A stretch of DNA of 64,000 nt from Thalassovita taeanensis (GCF_900110775.1 NZ_FOEP01000003.1:124001-188000); one strand, 5' to 3'. Shown: positions 41,611-50,976, counted from the stretch's first letter. Notes: a model not told the origin generated them from the sequence alone. A program made the numbers and translations.

Positions 41611-42963
41611 TCAGGCGGCTGCAAAGCCCGCGTCAAGCGCCCCAAGGATCACGTTCACCTCGTCGTCGGTGATGGTCAGCGGCGGCGACATCAGCACGTT
41701 GTGCCCGCCCAGCCGCACCATCGCCCCGGCCTCATAGGCGGTCTTGTGGATGCGCTTCATCGTTGCCATGTCCATCGCGGTTTTGCTGGCCTTGTCGCTG
41801 ACAATCTCGATCCCGGTCATCAATCCGTGGCCACCGCGAACGTCGCCGATAATGTCATATTTATCAGCAAGTTGCAGAACGCCTTCGTACAGCTGCGTGC
41901 CGCGTGCGGCGGCGTTGGTCTTGGTGTCCAGCCGCAGGGTTTCGGACAGGCAGGCGGTGACCGCGGCGGCCCCCACAGGATGCGCCGAATAGGTATAGCC
42001 GTGATAAATCGCGCCCTCGCCGGTGGTGTCCTTTTCGAACACATCGGCGACCTTCTCGCTCATCAGCGCGGCACCCACCGGGAAATACCCCGAGGTAATG
42101 CCCTTGGCGGTGCTCATCATATCCGGCTGCACCCCCCAATGACGCGCCCCCGACCAATCACCTGTCCGCCCAAATCCGGTGATCACCTCGTCCGAGATCA
42201 ACAAAATCCCATGCCGATCACAGATCTCGCGCATCAGCCGCATGAAGCTGGCATCGGGCACGATAACCCCGCCAGCCCCTTGAATTGGCTCCATAATAAA
42301 CGCGGCGATCGTGCTGGCACCTTGGAAGGCGATCTCGTCTTCCATCGCGGCGGCGATGTTTTGCGCCAGAACAGCACCATCCGTTTCGTTGAACGGGTTG
42401 TGATAGGTATAGGGGCTGGGCAGGTGGAAACATCCCGCCAGAAGCGGCTCGTATGCCGTGCGGAACCGGTTGTTGCCATTGACGCTGGCGCCGCCGAAAT
42501 GGGTGCCGTGATAGCCTTTCTTGAGGCTCAGGAACTTGGTGCGCGTCGGTTCGCCCCGCAGCCGGTGATACTGCCGCGCCAGTCGCAGGCAGGTTTCCAC
42601 CGAATCCGACCCGCCCGAGGTGAAGAACACCCGCGCCACGCCGTCTTCCTTGAAAAACTCGCGCACGGCATACGATGCCTCGATCGCCGCCGGGTTGGTG
42701 GCCCCGGCAAAGGCCGAGTAGTAGGGCAGATCATAAAGCTGCTTGGCGATGGCCTCTTTGATCACATTGTTGGAATAGCCAAGGTTCACACACCACAGAC
42801 CGCCCACGGCATCGACCACGCTGTGTCCGTCGATATCGGTGATATGAACCCCTTCAGCCGCTTTGATGATGGTGGGTTCATTAGCTTGCACGTCCGCCGG
42901 GTGGCCCATCGGGTGCCACAGGTGGCGTGCATTATTTTCTTTGAGGAAGTTGTCGTCTTTCAT
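41611..42963 (-). CDS. Class III PLP aminotransferase (omega-amino acid type)
   Basis: A 450-residue aminotransferase that moves an amino group from an omega-amino acid or amine to pyruvate or a similar acceptor. The PLP lysine is in STAKGITSGYFPVGAAL, and the aspartate motif is LLISDEVITGFGRTG. The first residues KENNARHLWHPMGHP are typical of beta-alanine/taurine/omega-amino acid:pyruvate enzymes. GGAG stands 9 nt before ATG 42963. A palindrome just upstream is shared with the aldehyde dehydrogenase at 10887. Transcribed alone. Substrate not determined. Confidence 0.93.
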   Translation of the reverse strand: MKDDNFLKENNARHLWHPMGHPADVQANEPTIIKAAEGVHITDIDGHSVVDAVGGLWCVNLGYSNNVIKEAIAKQLYDLPYYSAFAGATNPAAIEASYAVREFFKEDGVARVFFTSGGSDSVETCLRLARQYHRLRGEPTRTKFLSLKKGYHGTHFGGASVNGNNRFRTAYEPLLAGCFHLPSPYTYHNPFNETDGAVLAQNIAAAMEDEIAFQGASTIAAFIMEPIQGAGGVIVPDASFMRLMREICDRHGILLISDEVITGFGRTGDWSGARHWGVQPDMMSTAKGITSGYFPVGAALMSEKVADVFEKDTTGEGAIYHGYTYSAHPVGAAAVTACLSETLRLDTKTNAAARGTQLYEGVLQLADKYDIIGDVRGGHGLMTGIEIVSDKASKTAMDMATMKRIHKTAYEAGAMVRLGGHNVLMSPPLTITDDEVNVILGALDAGFAAA

Positions 42964-42980
42964 GGCGGTGCTCCAATCCA

Positions 42981-42993
42981 AATTTGATCAAAT
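42981..42993. promoter_or_regulatory. Palindromic candidate operator before the aminotransferase gene
   Basis: AATTTGATCAAAT, with a 12-bp perfect palindrome at 42982-42993, only 18 nt before the ATG. A bound protein here would block initiation or elongation. The same 13 bases occur at 12458-12470. Confidence 0.55.
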
Positions 42994-43107
42994 CCTAACG
43001 TGAGTCTGCGGCCGGTCCAAGTGCAATGGCGACGTATTGCGCCAGAAAACGAAGCCTCCCGCCGAAATCGGCGAGGGGTGCTGATTTGTGCATCGACCCC
43101 GTAGGGC

Positions 43108-44463
43108 TTAGTCCAGCTCTTCCGGCAGGATCAAGTTTAGCAGGATCGACAGGCCTGCGGCAGGCAGAAGGCCGCTGGTCAGCAGAATTTGCACCGTTTT
43201 GCCCGTATGCTGAAGCGCCTCGGGCACCATTTGCAGCCCAAGGCCAACCGACAGCGAGACGGCGAAGATCACCATGTTGCGCCGGTTCCAGGTCACGTCA
43301 GACAACATGCTGATCCCCGCGGCGCAGACCATGCCGAACATCACGATAACGCCGCCACCCAGCACGTTGATCGGCACCGTGGCCACGATCGCGCCGAATT
43401 TCGGAATCATGCCGCAAATGATCAGAAAGATCGCGCCGATTGTGACAACGTGGCGGCTCATCACCCCGGTCATGCTGATCAGGCCGACATTCTGACTGAA
43501 CGAAGTGTTGGGCAGCCCGCCGAAAACGCCCGCCACTGCGGTGCCCAGACCATCGGCAAAGGTGGCGCCGGTGATTTCCTTGTCGGTCGCCTCGCGGCCC
43601 GCGCCACCCTTGGTGATGCCGCTGACATCGCCGACGGTTTCAATCGCAGAAATCACCGCCATGAAGCACATGCCGATGACAATGGCCGAGTTGAACTGAA
43701 GCCCCCATTTGAACGGTGTCGGCAGTTCGAACAGCGGGGCAAAGGCGATCTTGGAAAAGCTGACCTGCCCCATGAAATAGGCCACGACATAGCCCGCGAC
43801 CAGACCCACTAGAACCGCGGCAACGGACATCAGCCCCTTGGTGAAGAACTTGATCGCCAGCGTCACGACAATCACCACCAGCGCGGGCAGCCACATCGCC
43901 AGCGACCCGAATGCGGGCTTGCCGATCAGCGGTACGCCGCCAGCGGCATACTGGATGCCCACCTTGACCAGCGCCAGACCGATCATCAGCACGATCAGGC
44001 CGGTGACCAGTGGCGGTAGGGCAAAACGGATCTTGCCGATCACAGTCCCCAGCAGGAAGTGGAAACAGCCGCCGATCAACACGCCGGTCATCAGGCCCGC
44101 CATTCCGGCCGTGCCTTGCCCGGCCACCGCCGGGATCATGATTGGCAGAAAGGCAAAGCTGGTGCCCTGCACGATCGGAAGCCGCGCGCCCACCGGACCA
44201 ATGCCGATGGTCTGAAACAGTGTGGCGATGCCCGCAAACAGCATCGACATCTGGATCATATAGGTCATGTCGGGAAACCCGAGCGCGCCCTGATCCGAAC
44301 CAAAGCCAAAGCCCGCTGCCCCGGCCACGATGATCGCGGGGGTGACGTTGCTGGCGAACATCGCCAGAACGTGCTGAATTCCCAGCGGTACCGCCTTGGC
44401 CAGCGGCGGCGTATAGTCCGGGTCCATCATCTGGGCCGGGGTCCCGAGTGTCGTGTCTGTCAT
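43108..44463 (-). CDS. Xanthine/uracil permease family transporter (likely xanthine or urate)
   Basis: A 451-residue nucleobase:cation symporter with about 14 hydrophobic segments. The family signature is represented by QNVGLISMTGVMSRHVVTIG and the preceding FGGLPNTSFS. The ATG 44463 is preceded by GGAGAAATAGGG. It sits in front of allA, allE-like and puuE genes, so import of xanthine or urate is the best guess. Last gene in the leftward ureide operon, 47 nt after allA. Confidence 0.92.
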   Translation of the reverse strand: MTDTTLGTPAQMMDPDYTPPLAKAVPLGIQHVLAMFASNVTPAIIVAGAAGFGFGSDQGALGFPDMTYMIQMSMLFAGIATLFQTIGIGPVGARLPIVQGTSFAFLPIMIPAVAGQGTAGMAGLMTGVLIGGCFHFLLGTVIGKIRFALPPLVTGLIVLMIGLALVKVGIQYAAGGVPLIGKPAFGSLAMWLPALVVIVVTLAIKFFTKGLMSVAAVLVGLVAGYVVAYFMGQVSFSKIAFAPLFELPTPFKWGLQFNSAIVIGMCFMAVISAIETVGDVSGITKGGAGREATDKEITGATFADGLGTAVAGVFGGLPNTSFSQNVGLISMTGVMSRHVVTIGAIFLIICGMIPKFGAIVATVPINVLGGGVIVMFGMVCAAGISMLSDVTWNRRNMVIFAVSLSVGLGLQMVPEALQHTGKTVQILLTSGLLPAAGLSILLNLILPEELD

Positions 44464-44510
44464 CCCTATTTCTCCTGTTGGATTGTGCGGCCCCTTCTTG
44501 GTCGGGGGCA

Positions 44511-44999
44511 TCAGTCTGTGATTGTTATGGGGTGGTCGAGCTTGTGTTCCTGAAGGTTGGCCGTGTCGCCGATGCGGTCGATCACGGCGAACAGGCCGGG
44601 CGCGTGCAGCGGTGTCAGCACCCCGTGCCAGATGCCGCGATGCAGGTTGATCCCCTGACCGGGTGCCGCGATGAAGGCGCGGATATCGTCCGGCGTGCCA
44701 TTGTTGTCCGATGCCACGATGACCAGCCAGGGGTGCTGGCTCATCGGGATGAACGCCTGACTGCCTTCGGGGTGGCGCTCGACCAGATCCAGTGCATAGG
44801 GCAGGCTGCGCGGCTGGGCCTTGAAGACCGAGATACCGGCGCGGCCGTCGGCGCCAAAATCCAGCAGCGCACGGTCGTGATAGCGGCCGCAACACCCCTG
44901 ATTGATGATTTTGTCGGGCGTGCCTTCGGCCTCAAGCACATCGCCATAGGGGGCGAAGGCTTGGGCTGTCAGCGGTTGGGTTTTGATCGTCTTGGTCAT
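44511..44999 (-). CDS. allA: Ureidoglycolate lyase
   Basis: A 162-residue cupin-like enzyme that splits ureidoglycolate into glyoxylate and urea, the last step of the allantoin pathway. Family motifs visible are FAPYGDVLE, ISVFKAQPRSLPY, VERHPEGSQAFIPM and GINLHRGIWHGVL. Length is normal. It is preceded by the allE-like gene (25 nt) and followed by the permease. Confidence 0.95.
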   Translation of the reverse strand: MTKTIKTQPLTAQAFAPYGDVLEAEGTPDKIINQGCCGRYHDRALLDFGADGRAGISVFKAQPRSLPYALDLVERHPEGSQAFIPMSQHPWLVIVASDNNGTPDDIRAFIAAPGQGINLHRGIWHGVLTPLHAPGLFAVIDRIGDTANLQEHKLDHPITITD

Positions 45000-45024
45000 G
45001 CGCGGTTTGGCTCGGCGGGTCAGG

Positions 45025-45846
45025 TCAAAGGGTCAGGGCTGGATGGCGGTTCACATCTTTATACAAAAGATAGCGAAAGGGTTCGGTGCCGGTGGCAATG
45101 CAAGCCTGCGGGCAGAAGGCGCGCAGCCACATGAAATCACCGGGGCCAACCTCGACCCAGTCGGTGTTCAGCAGGTATCGCGCCGTGCCTTGCAGCACAT
45201 ACAGCCCGTGTTCCATCACATGGGTTTCGGCGAAGGGAATGCGCCCGCCGGGCTGGAAGGTGACAATATTGACGTGGCAATCAAAGCGCAGGTCGGTGGT
45301 GTCGACAAAGCGGGTGGTGGACCACAGATCGGTATTGGGCATGGTTTGAGCGGGCACGTCGTGATCGGAGGTGATCACCAGCGGCGGGCGTTGGAGGCCC
45401 GGCGCGGCGTGCCAGCGTTTGCGGACCCAGTGAAAGCACAGAGGGGCGGGGCCGTCGTTATGCACGGTCCAGATTGCGCCGATCGGAATATGGGCAAAGC
45501 CGCCTGCAGCCAGAGTATGGGCGGTGCCATTCACGGTCAGGCGCATGGTGCCGCTTGCGACAAGGATCGCGGCCTGCGCCTCTGGGTCGGGCTCAGGGGT
45601 GTCGGAGCCGCCACCGGGAGCCACCTCGACCGCATACTGCGCGAAGGTTTCGGCAAAGCCGGACAGCGGGCGCGCCAGAACCCAAGCGCGGGTGCGGGTC
45701 CAGCCGGGCAGCAGCGAGGTCACGATATCGCGCATCGTGTGGGCGGGGATGACCGCATAGGCGGTCGTGAAGATGGCGGTGCCTTCTGGGTTCACGTCCT
45801 GCTCGGGCAGGCCTCCGTGCGGAAAGGCATAGGTTTTGGCGGTCAT
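45025..45846 (-). CDS. (S)-ureidoglycine aminohydrolase-like bicupin (AllE/UGlyAH)
   Basis: A 273-residue protein with two cupin domains. The second holds the metal-binding cupin motifs (RIPFAETHVMEHGLYVLQG and GDFMWLRAFCPQ). UGlyAH releases ammonia from ureidoglycine to give ureidoglycolate, which AllA then cleaves. This fits the neighbours. The start ATG 45846 overlaps the puuE-type stop by 4 nt. The gene for the step before (allantoate to ureidoglycine) is not in the window. Confidence 0.9.
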   Translation of the reverse strand: MTAKTYAFPHGGLPEQDVNPEGTAIFTTAYAVIPAHTMRDIVTSLLPGWTRTRAWVLARPLSGFAETFAQYAVEVAPGGGSDTPEPDPEAQAAILVASGTMRLTVNGTAHTLAAGGFAHIPIGAIWTVHNDGPAPLCFHWVRKRWHAAPGLQRPPLVITSDHDVPAQTMPNTDLWSTTRFVDTTDLRFDCHVNIVTFQPGGRIPFAETHVMEHGLYVLQGTARYLLNTDWVEVGPGDFMWLRAFCPQACIATGTEPFRYLLYKDVNRHPALTL

Positions 45847-47252
45847 AGAAGGGCCTCCAGTCGCAGGCGGGCGATGCGTTCGACCTGTTTGCAGGCCTCG
45901 GCGAATTCGATGTCTGATGCGTTGCTAACGCGGCGTGTAAAGTTTTCGAGAATGCTGGACTTGGTATGGTCGCGCACCGCGATGATGAAGGGGAAACCGT
46001 GTTTTTCGGTATATTGGGTATTCAGCTGCGTGAAGGCCTGAAGGTCCTGATCCGTCAGGGCATCAAGCCCCGCGCTGGATTGTTCCGAGGTCGAGTCCGC
46101 GGTCAGCCGCTTGGCTGTCGCCAGTTTCCCGGCCAGATCTGGGTGCGCACGCAGAACGCCAAGGCGTTCTTCCTGAGTGGCGGAGCGGAATATGCGGGCA
46201 AGGGCATTGTGGATGCCTGCAGCGGAGTCATGGGCGGGGCCAAGTTCCAGATCAAAGGCGCGCTCCGCGATCCATGCGGAATGTTCAAAGATGCCGCCGA
46301 ATTTGGTCACGAAAGCCGCGCGGCTCATCAGGCTGGGCCGGTCGAAACGCTGATGCGGGTGGGTCGTGGCCCAGTGCTGGGCGATCTCGATCCGGCGCGG
46401 GGTCCAGACGCCCTCGAAGCCTTTGATGTACTCGATGAACCGCTTCAGCCCCGCCAGTTTACCGGGCCGTCCGATCAGGCGGCAATGCAGGCCGATGCTG
46501 AGCATCTTGGGCGCGGTGGTGCCTTCGGCATAGAGGGTATCGAAGGCGTCTTTGAGGTAGGTAAAAAACTGCTCGCCAGTGATATATCCGGGCGCTGTGG
46601 CAAAGCGCATGTCGTTGGCTTCAAGCGTATAGGGGATGATCAGTTGATCGCGGTCGCCGACCTCGATCCAATAGGGCAGATCATCGTCGTAGGTGTCCGA
46701 GATGTAATCGAACCCACCCTCTTCGGCGACCAGCCGCACGGTGTTGACCGAACAGCGCCCGGTGTACCAGCCGCGCGGGCGGGTGCCGGTGACCTCGGTA
46801 TGCAGGCGGATTGCTTCGGCAATCGCGGCGCGCTCTTCGGCCTCGGACATGTCCTTATGTTCGACCCACTTCAGGCCGTGGCTGGCAATTTCCCATTCGG
46901 CGGTCTGCATCGCCTCGACCTGTTCGGGGCTGCGCGCCAACGCGGTGGCGACGCCGTAGATGGTGACGGGGATGTCCGCGCCGGTGAACAGCCGGTGCAG
47001 CCGCCAGAACCCGGCCCGCGCGCCATAGTCATAGATCGATTCCATGTTCCAGTGCCGCTGGCCGGGCCAGGGGGCAGCGCCTGCGATGTCGGACAGAAAC
47101 GCCTCGGACCCAGCATCGCCGTGCAGGATATTATTCTCACCGCCCTCTTCATAGTTCAGCACGAATTGCACGGCGACTTTGGCATCGCCGGGCCATTGCG
47201 CGTGGGGCGGCGTGGCGCCATAGCCGGTCATATTGCGGGGATAACGCTGCAT
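45843..47252 (-). CDS. Fused allantoinase (PuuE) and OHCU decarboxylase
   Basis: A 469-residue bifunctional protein. Residues 1-300 form a PuuE-type allantoinase of the polysaccharide-deacetylase fold (NMTGYGATPPHAQWPGDAKV, QTAEWEIASHGLKWVEHKDM). Residues ~305-469 form a 2-oxo-4-hydroxy-4-carboxy-5-ureidoimidazoline decarboxylase (GIFEHSAWIAERAF with its catalytic His, HPDLAGKLA, KHGFPFIIAVRDHTK). The fusion joins two adjacent steps: OHCU to S-allantoin, then ring opening to allantoate. GGAAAGAACAAG precedes ATG 47252. First gene of the leftward operon, facing uraH across a palindromic operator. Confidence 0.95.
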   Translation of the reverse strand: MQRYPRNMTGYGATPPHAQWPGDAKVAVQFVLNYEEGGENNILHGDAGSEAFLSDIAGAAPWPGQRHWNMESIYDYGARAGFWRLHRLFTGADIPVTIYGVATALARSPEQVEAMQTAEWEIASHGLKWVEHKDMSEAEERAAIAEAIRLHTEVTGTRPRGWYTGRCSVNTVRLVAEEGGFDYISDTYDDDLPYWIEVGDRDQLIIPYTLEANDMRFATAPGYITGEQFFTYLKDAFDTLYAEGTTAPKMLSIGLHCRLIGRPGKLAGLKRFIEYIKGFEGVWTPRRIEIAQHWATTHPHQRFDRPSLMSRAAFVTKFGGIFEHSAWIAERAFDLELGPAHDSAAGIHNALARIFRSATQEERLGVLRAHPDLAGKLATAKRLTADSTSEQSSAGLDALTDQDLQAFTQLNTQYTEKHGFPFIIAVRDHTKSSILENFTRRVSNASDIEFAEACKQVERIARLRLEALL

Positions 47253-47305
47253 TCTTGTTCTTTCCATTGCTGGCTTGGTTCTAAGGCATTTGGTGGGCTT
47301 GTCTC

Positions 47306-47324
47306 TTTCAAGAAATTCTTGAAA
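47306..47324. promoter_or_regulatory. 19-bp perfect palindrome between puuE and uraH
   Basis: TTTCAAGAAATTCTTGAAA: arms of 9 bp around a single central base, 54 nt from the puuE-type ATG and 83 nt from uraH. Its symmetric place in a divergent purine-catabolism promoter region makes an operator likely. The regulator gene is not nearby. Confidence 0.7.
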
Positions 47325-47407
47325 CACTTTCAGGCGTGTGGTCCGGTCCTGTTTCAGCCTATCCTTCCGGCATCACGCCTGTATTTGCCCGCAAAAGGAG
47401 CGCCGCG

Positions 47408-47767
47408 ATGGCCCAAGGATATCTGACAACCCACGTTTTGGATACGGCGCGCGGTTGTCCCGCTGCGAATCTGACAATCACCCTGTTTCGGATCGAGGGC
47501 GAGACGCGGGTGCAACTGGCCGAAATGACCACCAACGCGGATGGGCGCACCGACAGCCCGATCCTGCCTGCCGATCAATTCGCGGTTGGGGTGTACGAAC
47601 TGCTGTTTCAGGCCGGGGCCTATCTGGATGCCATCGGCACCCCGCCGGAAAAGCCGCGATTTCTGGATGTGGTGCCGATCCGGTTCGGCATTTCCGACGC
47701 CGAGGCGCATTACCACGTGCCGCTGCTGCTGTCGGCCTATGGTATGTCCACCTATCGCGGCAGTTAA
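47408..47767 (+). CDS. uraH: 5-hydroxyisourate hydrolase
   Basis: A 119-residue transthyretin-like enzyme that opens hydroxyisourate to OHCU, the substrate of the divergently encoded decarboxylase. The N-terminal [15 protein letters not shown] and the diagnostic C-terminal YRGS tetrapeptide are present. AAGGAG stands before ATG 47408. A uricase that would make its substrate is not in the window. Confidence 0.96.
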   Translation: MAQGYLTTHVLDTARGCPAANLTITLFRIEGETRVQLAEMTTNADGRTDSPILPADQFAVGVYELLFQAGAYLDAIGTPPEKPRFLDVVPIRFGISDAEAHYHVPLLLSAYGMSTYRGS

Positions 47768-47851
47768 GCCGGGCGGCTTGGAATTGCGTGTGAAAGTTCC
47801 TAGATAAGCCCTTGGATGGACAGCAACGTTACGCGCGGATAGGAAAGGCCC

Positions 47852-48328
47852 ATGGCAAAGGAAAAGACAGACCCGAATTATAAAGTGATCGCCGAAAATC
47901 GGCGGGCACGGTTTGACTATGCCATCGAGGATGATCTGGAATGCGGGATCATGCTGCAAGGGTCCGAAGTGAAGTCGCTGCGCGAGAAAAACTCGAACAT
48001 CGCCGAAAGCTATGCCTCGGTTGAAGATGGCGAGCTGTGGCTGATCAACGGCTATATCGCCCCCTATGAGCAGGCCAAAACCTGGAAGCACGAAGAGCGG
48101 CGTAAGCGCAAGCTGTTGGTGTCGAAAAAGGAAATGTCGCGGCTGTGGACGGCGACCCAGCGCAAGGGCATGACCCTTGTGCCGCTGGTGCTGTATTTCA
48201 ACCACAAAGGCCTGGCCAAGCTGAAGATCGGCATCGCCAAAGGCAAGCAGAACCACGACAAGCGCGACAGCGAAGCCAAGCGCGATTGGGGCCGTCAGCA
48301 GCAACGCCTGCTGCGCCACGGGGAATAG
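47852..48328 (+). CDS. smpB: SsrA-binding protein SmpB
   Basis: A 158-residue RNA-binding protein that escorts tmRNA to stalled ribosomes. The family core is clear: [52 protein letters not shown] and a basic tail ending [17 protein letters not shown] 47852 follows AGGAAAGGCCC. The tmRNA gene itself was not seen. Confidence 0.97.
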   Translation: MAKEKTDPNYKVIAENRRARFDYAIEDDLECGIMLQGSEVKSLREKNSNIAESYASVEDGELWLINGYIAPYEQAKTWKHEERRKRKLLVSKKEMSRLWTATQRKGMTLVPLVLYFNHKGLAKLKIGIAKGKQNHDKRDSEAKRDWGRQQQRLLRHGE

Positions 48329-48445
48329 GCCGGGGTTTTTCCCTTTCTGGATATTTCAACTTCTGATGTAGGCTGCCGCTGCGCGACAGCCTTGGGCCGG
48401 GCCGCGCCCAAAATCGGATAAGGCCCGTCTGGAAGGGGAAATACA

Positions 48446-48736
48446 ATGGAACTTCTCATCAGTTTGATTGCGGGCGCAGTTGGCGGCAACGCTGCCGGTG
48501 GCCTGTTTAAATCACTCAATCAGGGCACGCTGATCAACTCGCTGTCCGGTGTTGTTGGTGGTGGTCTTGGTGGCACGCTGCTGGGCATGCTGGGCACGCC
48601 TGATCTGGCGGGCATTGCTGGCGATGCCGGCGGGCTGGATATCGGCGCGATCATCGGTCAGGTTGCTGGCGGCGGCATTGGTGGCGGCGTTGTTCTGGCA
48701 ATCGTGGGTGCCGTGCGCAACATGATGGCCAAGTAA
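48446..48736 (+). CDS. Glycine-rich small membrane-associated protein
   Basis: A 96-residue protein with glycine-zipper-like hydrophobic stretches (LIAGAVGGNAAGGLF, GVVGGGLGGTLLGMLG, GQVAGGGIGGGVVLAIVGAV). Two or three of these could be membrane helices that pack tightly. I know similar short conserved proteins in Rhodobacteraceae but no function. GGAAGGGGAAA is a strong ribosome site. A hairpin follows the stop. Confidence 0.75.
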   Translation: MELLISLIAGAVGGNAAGGLFKSLNQGTLINSLSGVVGGGLGGTLLGMLGTPDLAGIAGDAGGLDIGAIIGQVAGGGIGGGVVLAIVGAVRNMMAK

Positions 48737-48745
48737 GCCAATGAT

Positions 48746-48766
48746 GGGTGCCCGGATTGGGCACCC
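48746..48766 (+). terminator. Hairpin after the glycine-rich protein gene
   Basis: Arms GGGTGCCC (48746-48753) and GGGCACCC (48759-48766), 9 nt after the stop. No clear T-run follows. Confidence 0.5.
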
Positions 48767-48825
48767 GCTCTTGCCAGTATGCCCCCCGCGATGTAGTCAG
48801 GCCTATAGCAATAAGGGGGGTCCAT

Positions 48826-49683
48826 ATGGCACAGGATGATCCGAAAACTCTGGTTTCAACCGACTGGCTGGCGGCGCATCTGAAAGATCCCGACCTGCGG
48901 GTGCTGGATGCGACCTGTTACTTGCCCGGCGATCCGCGCAACGCGCGCGCGAATTATGGCTTGGCCCACATCCCGAATGCGCGGTTCTTTGACATCGACG
49001 AGATCAGCGATCTGCGCTCGGACCTGCCGCATATGGTGCCGCCGGTCGAAAAGTTCATGTCTCGGATGCGGGCGATGGGTGTGGGCGATGGGCATCAGGT
49101 GGTGGTCTATGACAGCGAGGGGCTGTTTTCTGCCGCGCGTGTGTGGTGGCTGTTCCGGCTGATGGGGCAGGACAACATCGCCGTTCTGGACGGGGGCTTG
49201 CCGAAATGGCAGGCCGAGGGCCGCGACACCGAAGATCTGCCCCCCGTCGTGCGCGATCGCCACATGACGGTGCGGCGGCAGAATCACATGGTCAAGGATG
49301 TCACACAGGTGGCCTCTGCCTCGAAGCTGGGCGATTATGTCATCGTCGATGCCCGCGCGCCCGAACGGTTCCGTGGCGAGGTTGACGAGCCGCGCGCCGG
49401 GCTGCGCAAGGGGCACATCCCCGGATCAAAAAACGTTTATTTCAAAACACTTCTGAACGCCGATTCCACGATGAAAGCGCCTGACGAACTGCGCGCCGCG
49501 TTTCAGTCCGCAGGGGTGGATCTGTCGAAGCCCGTGATCACCTCGTGCGGATCAGGGGTGACGGCGGCCGTGCTGAGCCTTGCGCTGGAACGGATCGGCA
49601 AAACAGATCATTCGCTTTATGACGGATCATGGTCAGAATGGGGGGCCTTCCCCACTGTGCCCGTCGCCACCGGAGAAGCCTGA
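48826..49683 (+). CDS. sseA: 3-mercaptopyruvate sulfurtransferase
   Basis: A 285-residue enzyme of two rhodanese domains. The active-site cysteine in the second domain is in ITSCGSGVTAAVL, and CGSGVT marks mercaptopyruvate rather than thiosulfate as donor. The first domain is non-catalytic (WLAAHLKDPDLRVLDATCYL). It moves sulfur from mercaptopyruvate to thiols or cyanide. The aromatic aminotransferase starts 3 nt downstream, so the two are co-transcribed; a transaminase making mercaptopyruvate from cysteine would fit (inference). Confidence 0.95.
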   Translation: MAQDDPKTLVSTDWLAAHLKDPDLRVLDATCYLPGDPRNARANYGLAHIPNARFFDIDEISDLRSDLPHMVPPVEKFMSRMRAMGVGDGHQVVVYDSEGLFSAARVWWLFRLMGQDNIAVLDGGLPKWQAEGRDTEDLPPVVRDRHMTVRRQNHMVKDVTQVASASKLGDYVIVDARAPERFRGEVDEPRAGLRKGHIPGSKNVYFKTLLNADSTMKAPDELRAAFQSAGVDLSKPVITSCGSGVTAAVLSLALERIGKTDHSLYDGSWSEWGAFPTVPVATGEA

Positions 49684-49686
49684 AAC

Positions 49687-50871
49687 ATGTTCAGCACCCT
49701 GAAAACCCACCCCGCCGATAAAATCCTTGCGTTAATACAGCTTTACAAGGATGACCCGCGCCCGACCAAGATTGATCTGGGTGTCGGAGTGTACAAAAAC
49801 GCCGAGGGCATCACGCCGGTGATGCGGGCGGTGAAGGCGGCGGAAAAGCAGCTTTGGGAACAGGAAACCACCAAGAGCTATGTGGCTTTGGCGGGGGATC
49901 CGGCGTTTTCGGATGCGATGTTCGATCTGGTTCTAGGCAACGCGGTAGCGCGTGATCAGGTGGCTGCGGCGGCAACGCCGGGCGGCACCGGCGCGGTGCG
50001 GCAGGCGTTCGAGATGATCCGCATGGCTAATCCCGAGGCACGGATTTTCGTGTCCAACCCGACTTGGCCTAACCATTTGAGTATCCTGAAACATCTTGAG
50101 ATGCCGGTGGTTGAATATCGCTATTTCGATAGTGAAAGCCGGGGTGTGGATTTCGAGGGGATGCTGGCCGATCTGGGGCAGATGAAAGCGGGCGATGTGG
50201 TGTTGCTGCATGGCTGCTGTCACAACCCGACGGGGGCCAACCTGAACCTGACGCAATGGCAGCAAGTGATTGATATGTTGTTGAAAACCGGCGCGATGCC
50301 GATGATCGACATTGCCTATCAGGGGTTCGGAGACGGGCTGGAAGAGGACGCAGCGGCGACGCGGTTGGTGGCCTCGTCGGTGCCGGAATGCCTGATTGCG
50401 GCAAGTTGTTCCAAGAACTTCGGTGTCTACCGCGAACGCACCGGGATCTTGATGGCCGTGGCGCAGGACAAGAGCCTGCGGGGGCTGACGCAAGGATCGC
50501 TTAACTATCTGAACCGGCAGAACTTTTCTTTCCCGCCGGACCATGGCGCGCGGTTGGTGACGATGATCCTGAACGATGCGGATTTGCGGGCCGATTGGGC
50601 GGCGGAACTGGAAGATGTGCGGCTGTCGATGCTGGGGCTGCGGCAGCAGTTGGCGGATGAGCTGCAACGGCTGTCGGGGTCGGATCGGTTCGGCTTTATC
50701 GCGCAGCATCGCGGCATGTTTTCGCGGTTGGGCACCACGCCGGAGATGGTCGAACGGCTGCGGGCGGAGCATGCGATTTACATGGTCGGGGACAGCCGGT
50801 TGAACATCGCCGGGCTGAACGCAACCACGGTACCGATCCTGGCCAAGGCAATCATCGACACCGGGATTTGA
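49687..50871 (+). CDS. Aromatic-amino-acid/aspartate aminotransferase (class I, TyrB-AspC type)
   Basis: A 394-residue PLP aminotransferase. DPRPTKIDLGVGVYKNAEG, LHGCCHNPTGANL and the PLP lysine segment SCSKNFGVYRERTG are typical of the AspC/TyrB subgroup. It follows sseA by 3 nt and ends with a good terminator. Aspartate versus aromatic preference cannot be fixed from sequence alone. Confidence 0.94.
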   Translation: MFSTLKTHPADKILALIQLYKDDPRPTKIDLGVGVYKNAEGITPVMRAVKAAEKQLWEQETTKSYVALAGDPAFSDAMFDLVLGNAVARDQVAAAATPGGTGAVRQAFEMIRMANPEARIFVSNPTWPNHLSILKHLEMPVVEYRYFDSESRGVDFEGMLADLGQMKAGDVVLLHGCCHNPTGANLNLTQWQQVIDMLLKTGAMPMIDIAYQGFGDGLEEDAAATRLVASSVPECLIAASCSKNFGVYRERTGILMAVAQDKSLRGLTQGSLNYLNRQNFSFPPDHGARLVTMILNDADLRADWAAELEDVRLSMLGLRQQLADELQRLSGSDRFGFIAQHRGMFSRLGTTPEMVERLRAEHAIYMVGDSRLNIAGLNATTVPILAKAIIDTGI

Positions 50872-50949
50872 ACCTGCACAACCGATACACAACGCATGCA
50901 CATGACATGCATATACGGCAGCGTATGGTTTGAGGGTTGAGAACGACAG

Positions 50950-50976
50950 AGGGTGGGCAATTTGCCCGCCCTTTTC
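50950..50976 (+). terminator. Terminator of the sseA-aminotransferase unit
   Basis: Arms AGGGTGGGC (50950-50958) and GCCCGCCCT (50964-50972) with one G-T pair and a 5-nt loop, followed by TTTT. Confidence 0.9.
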
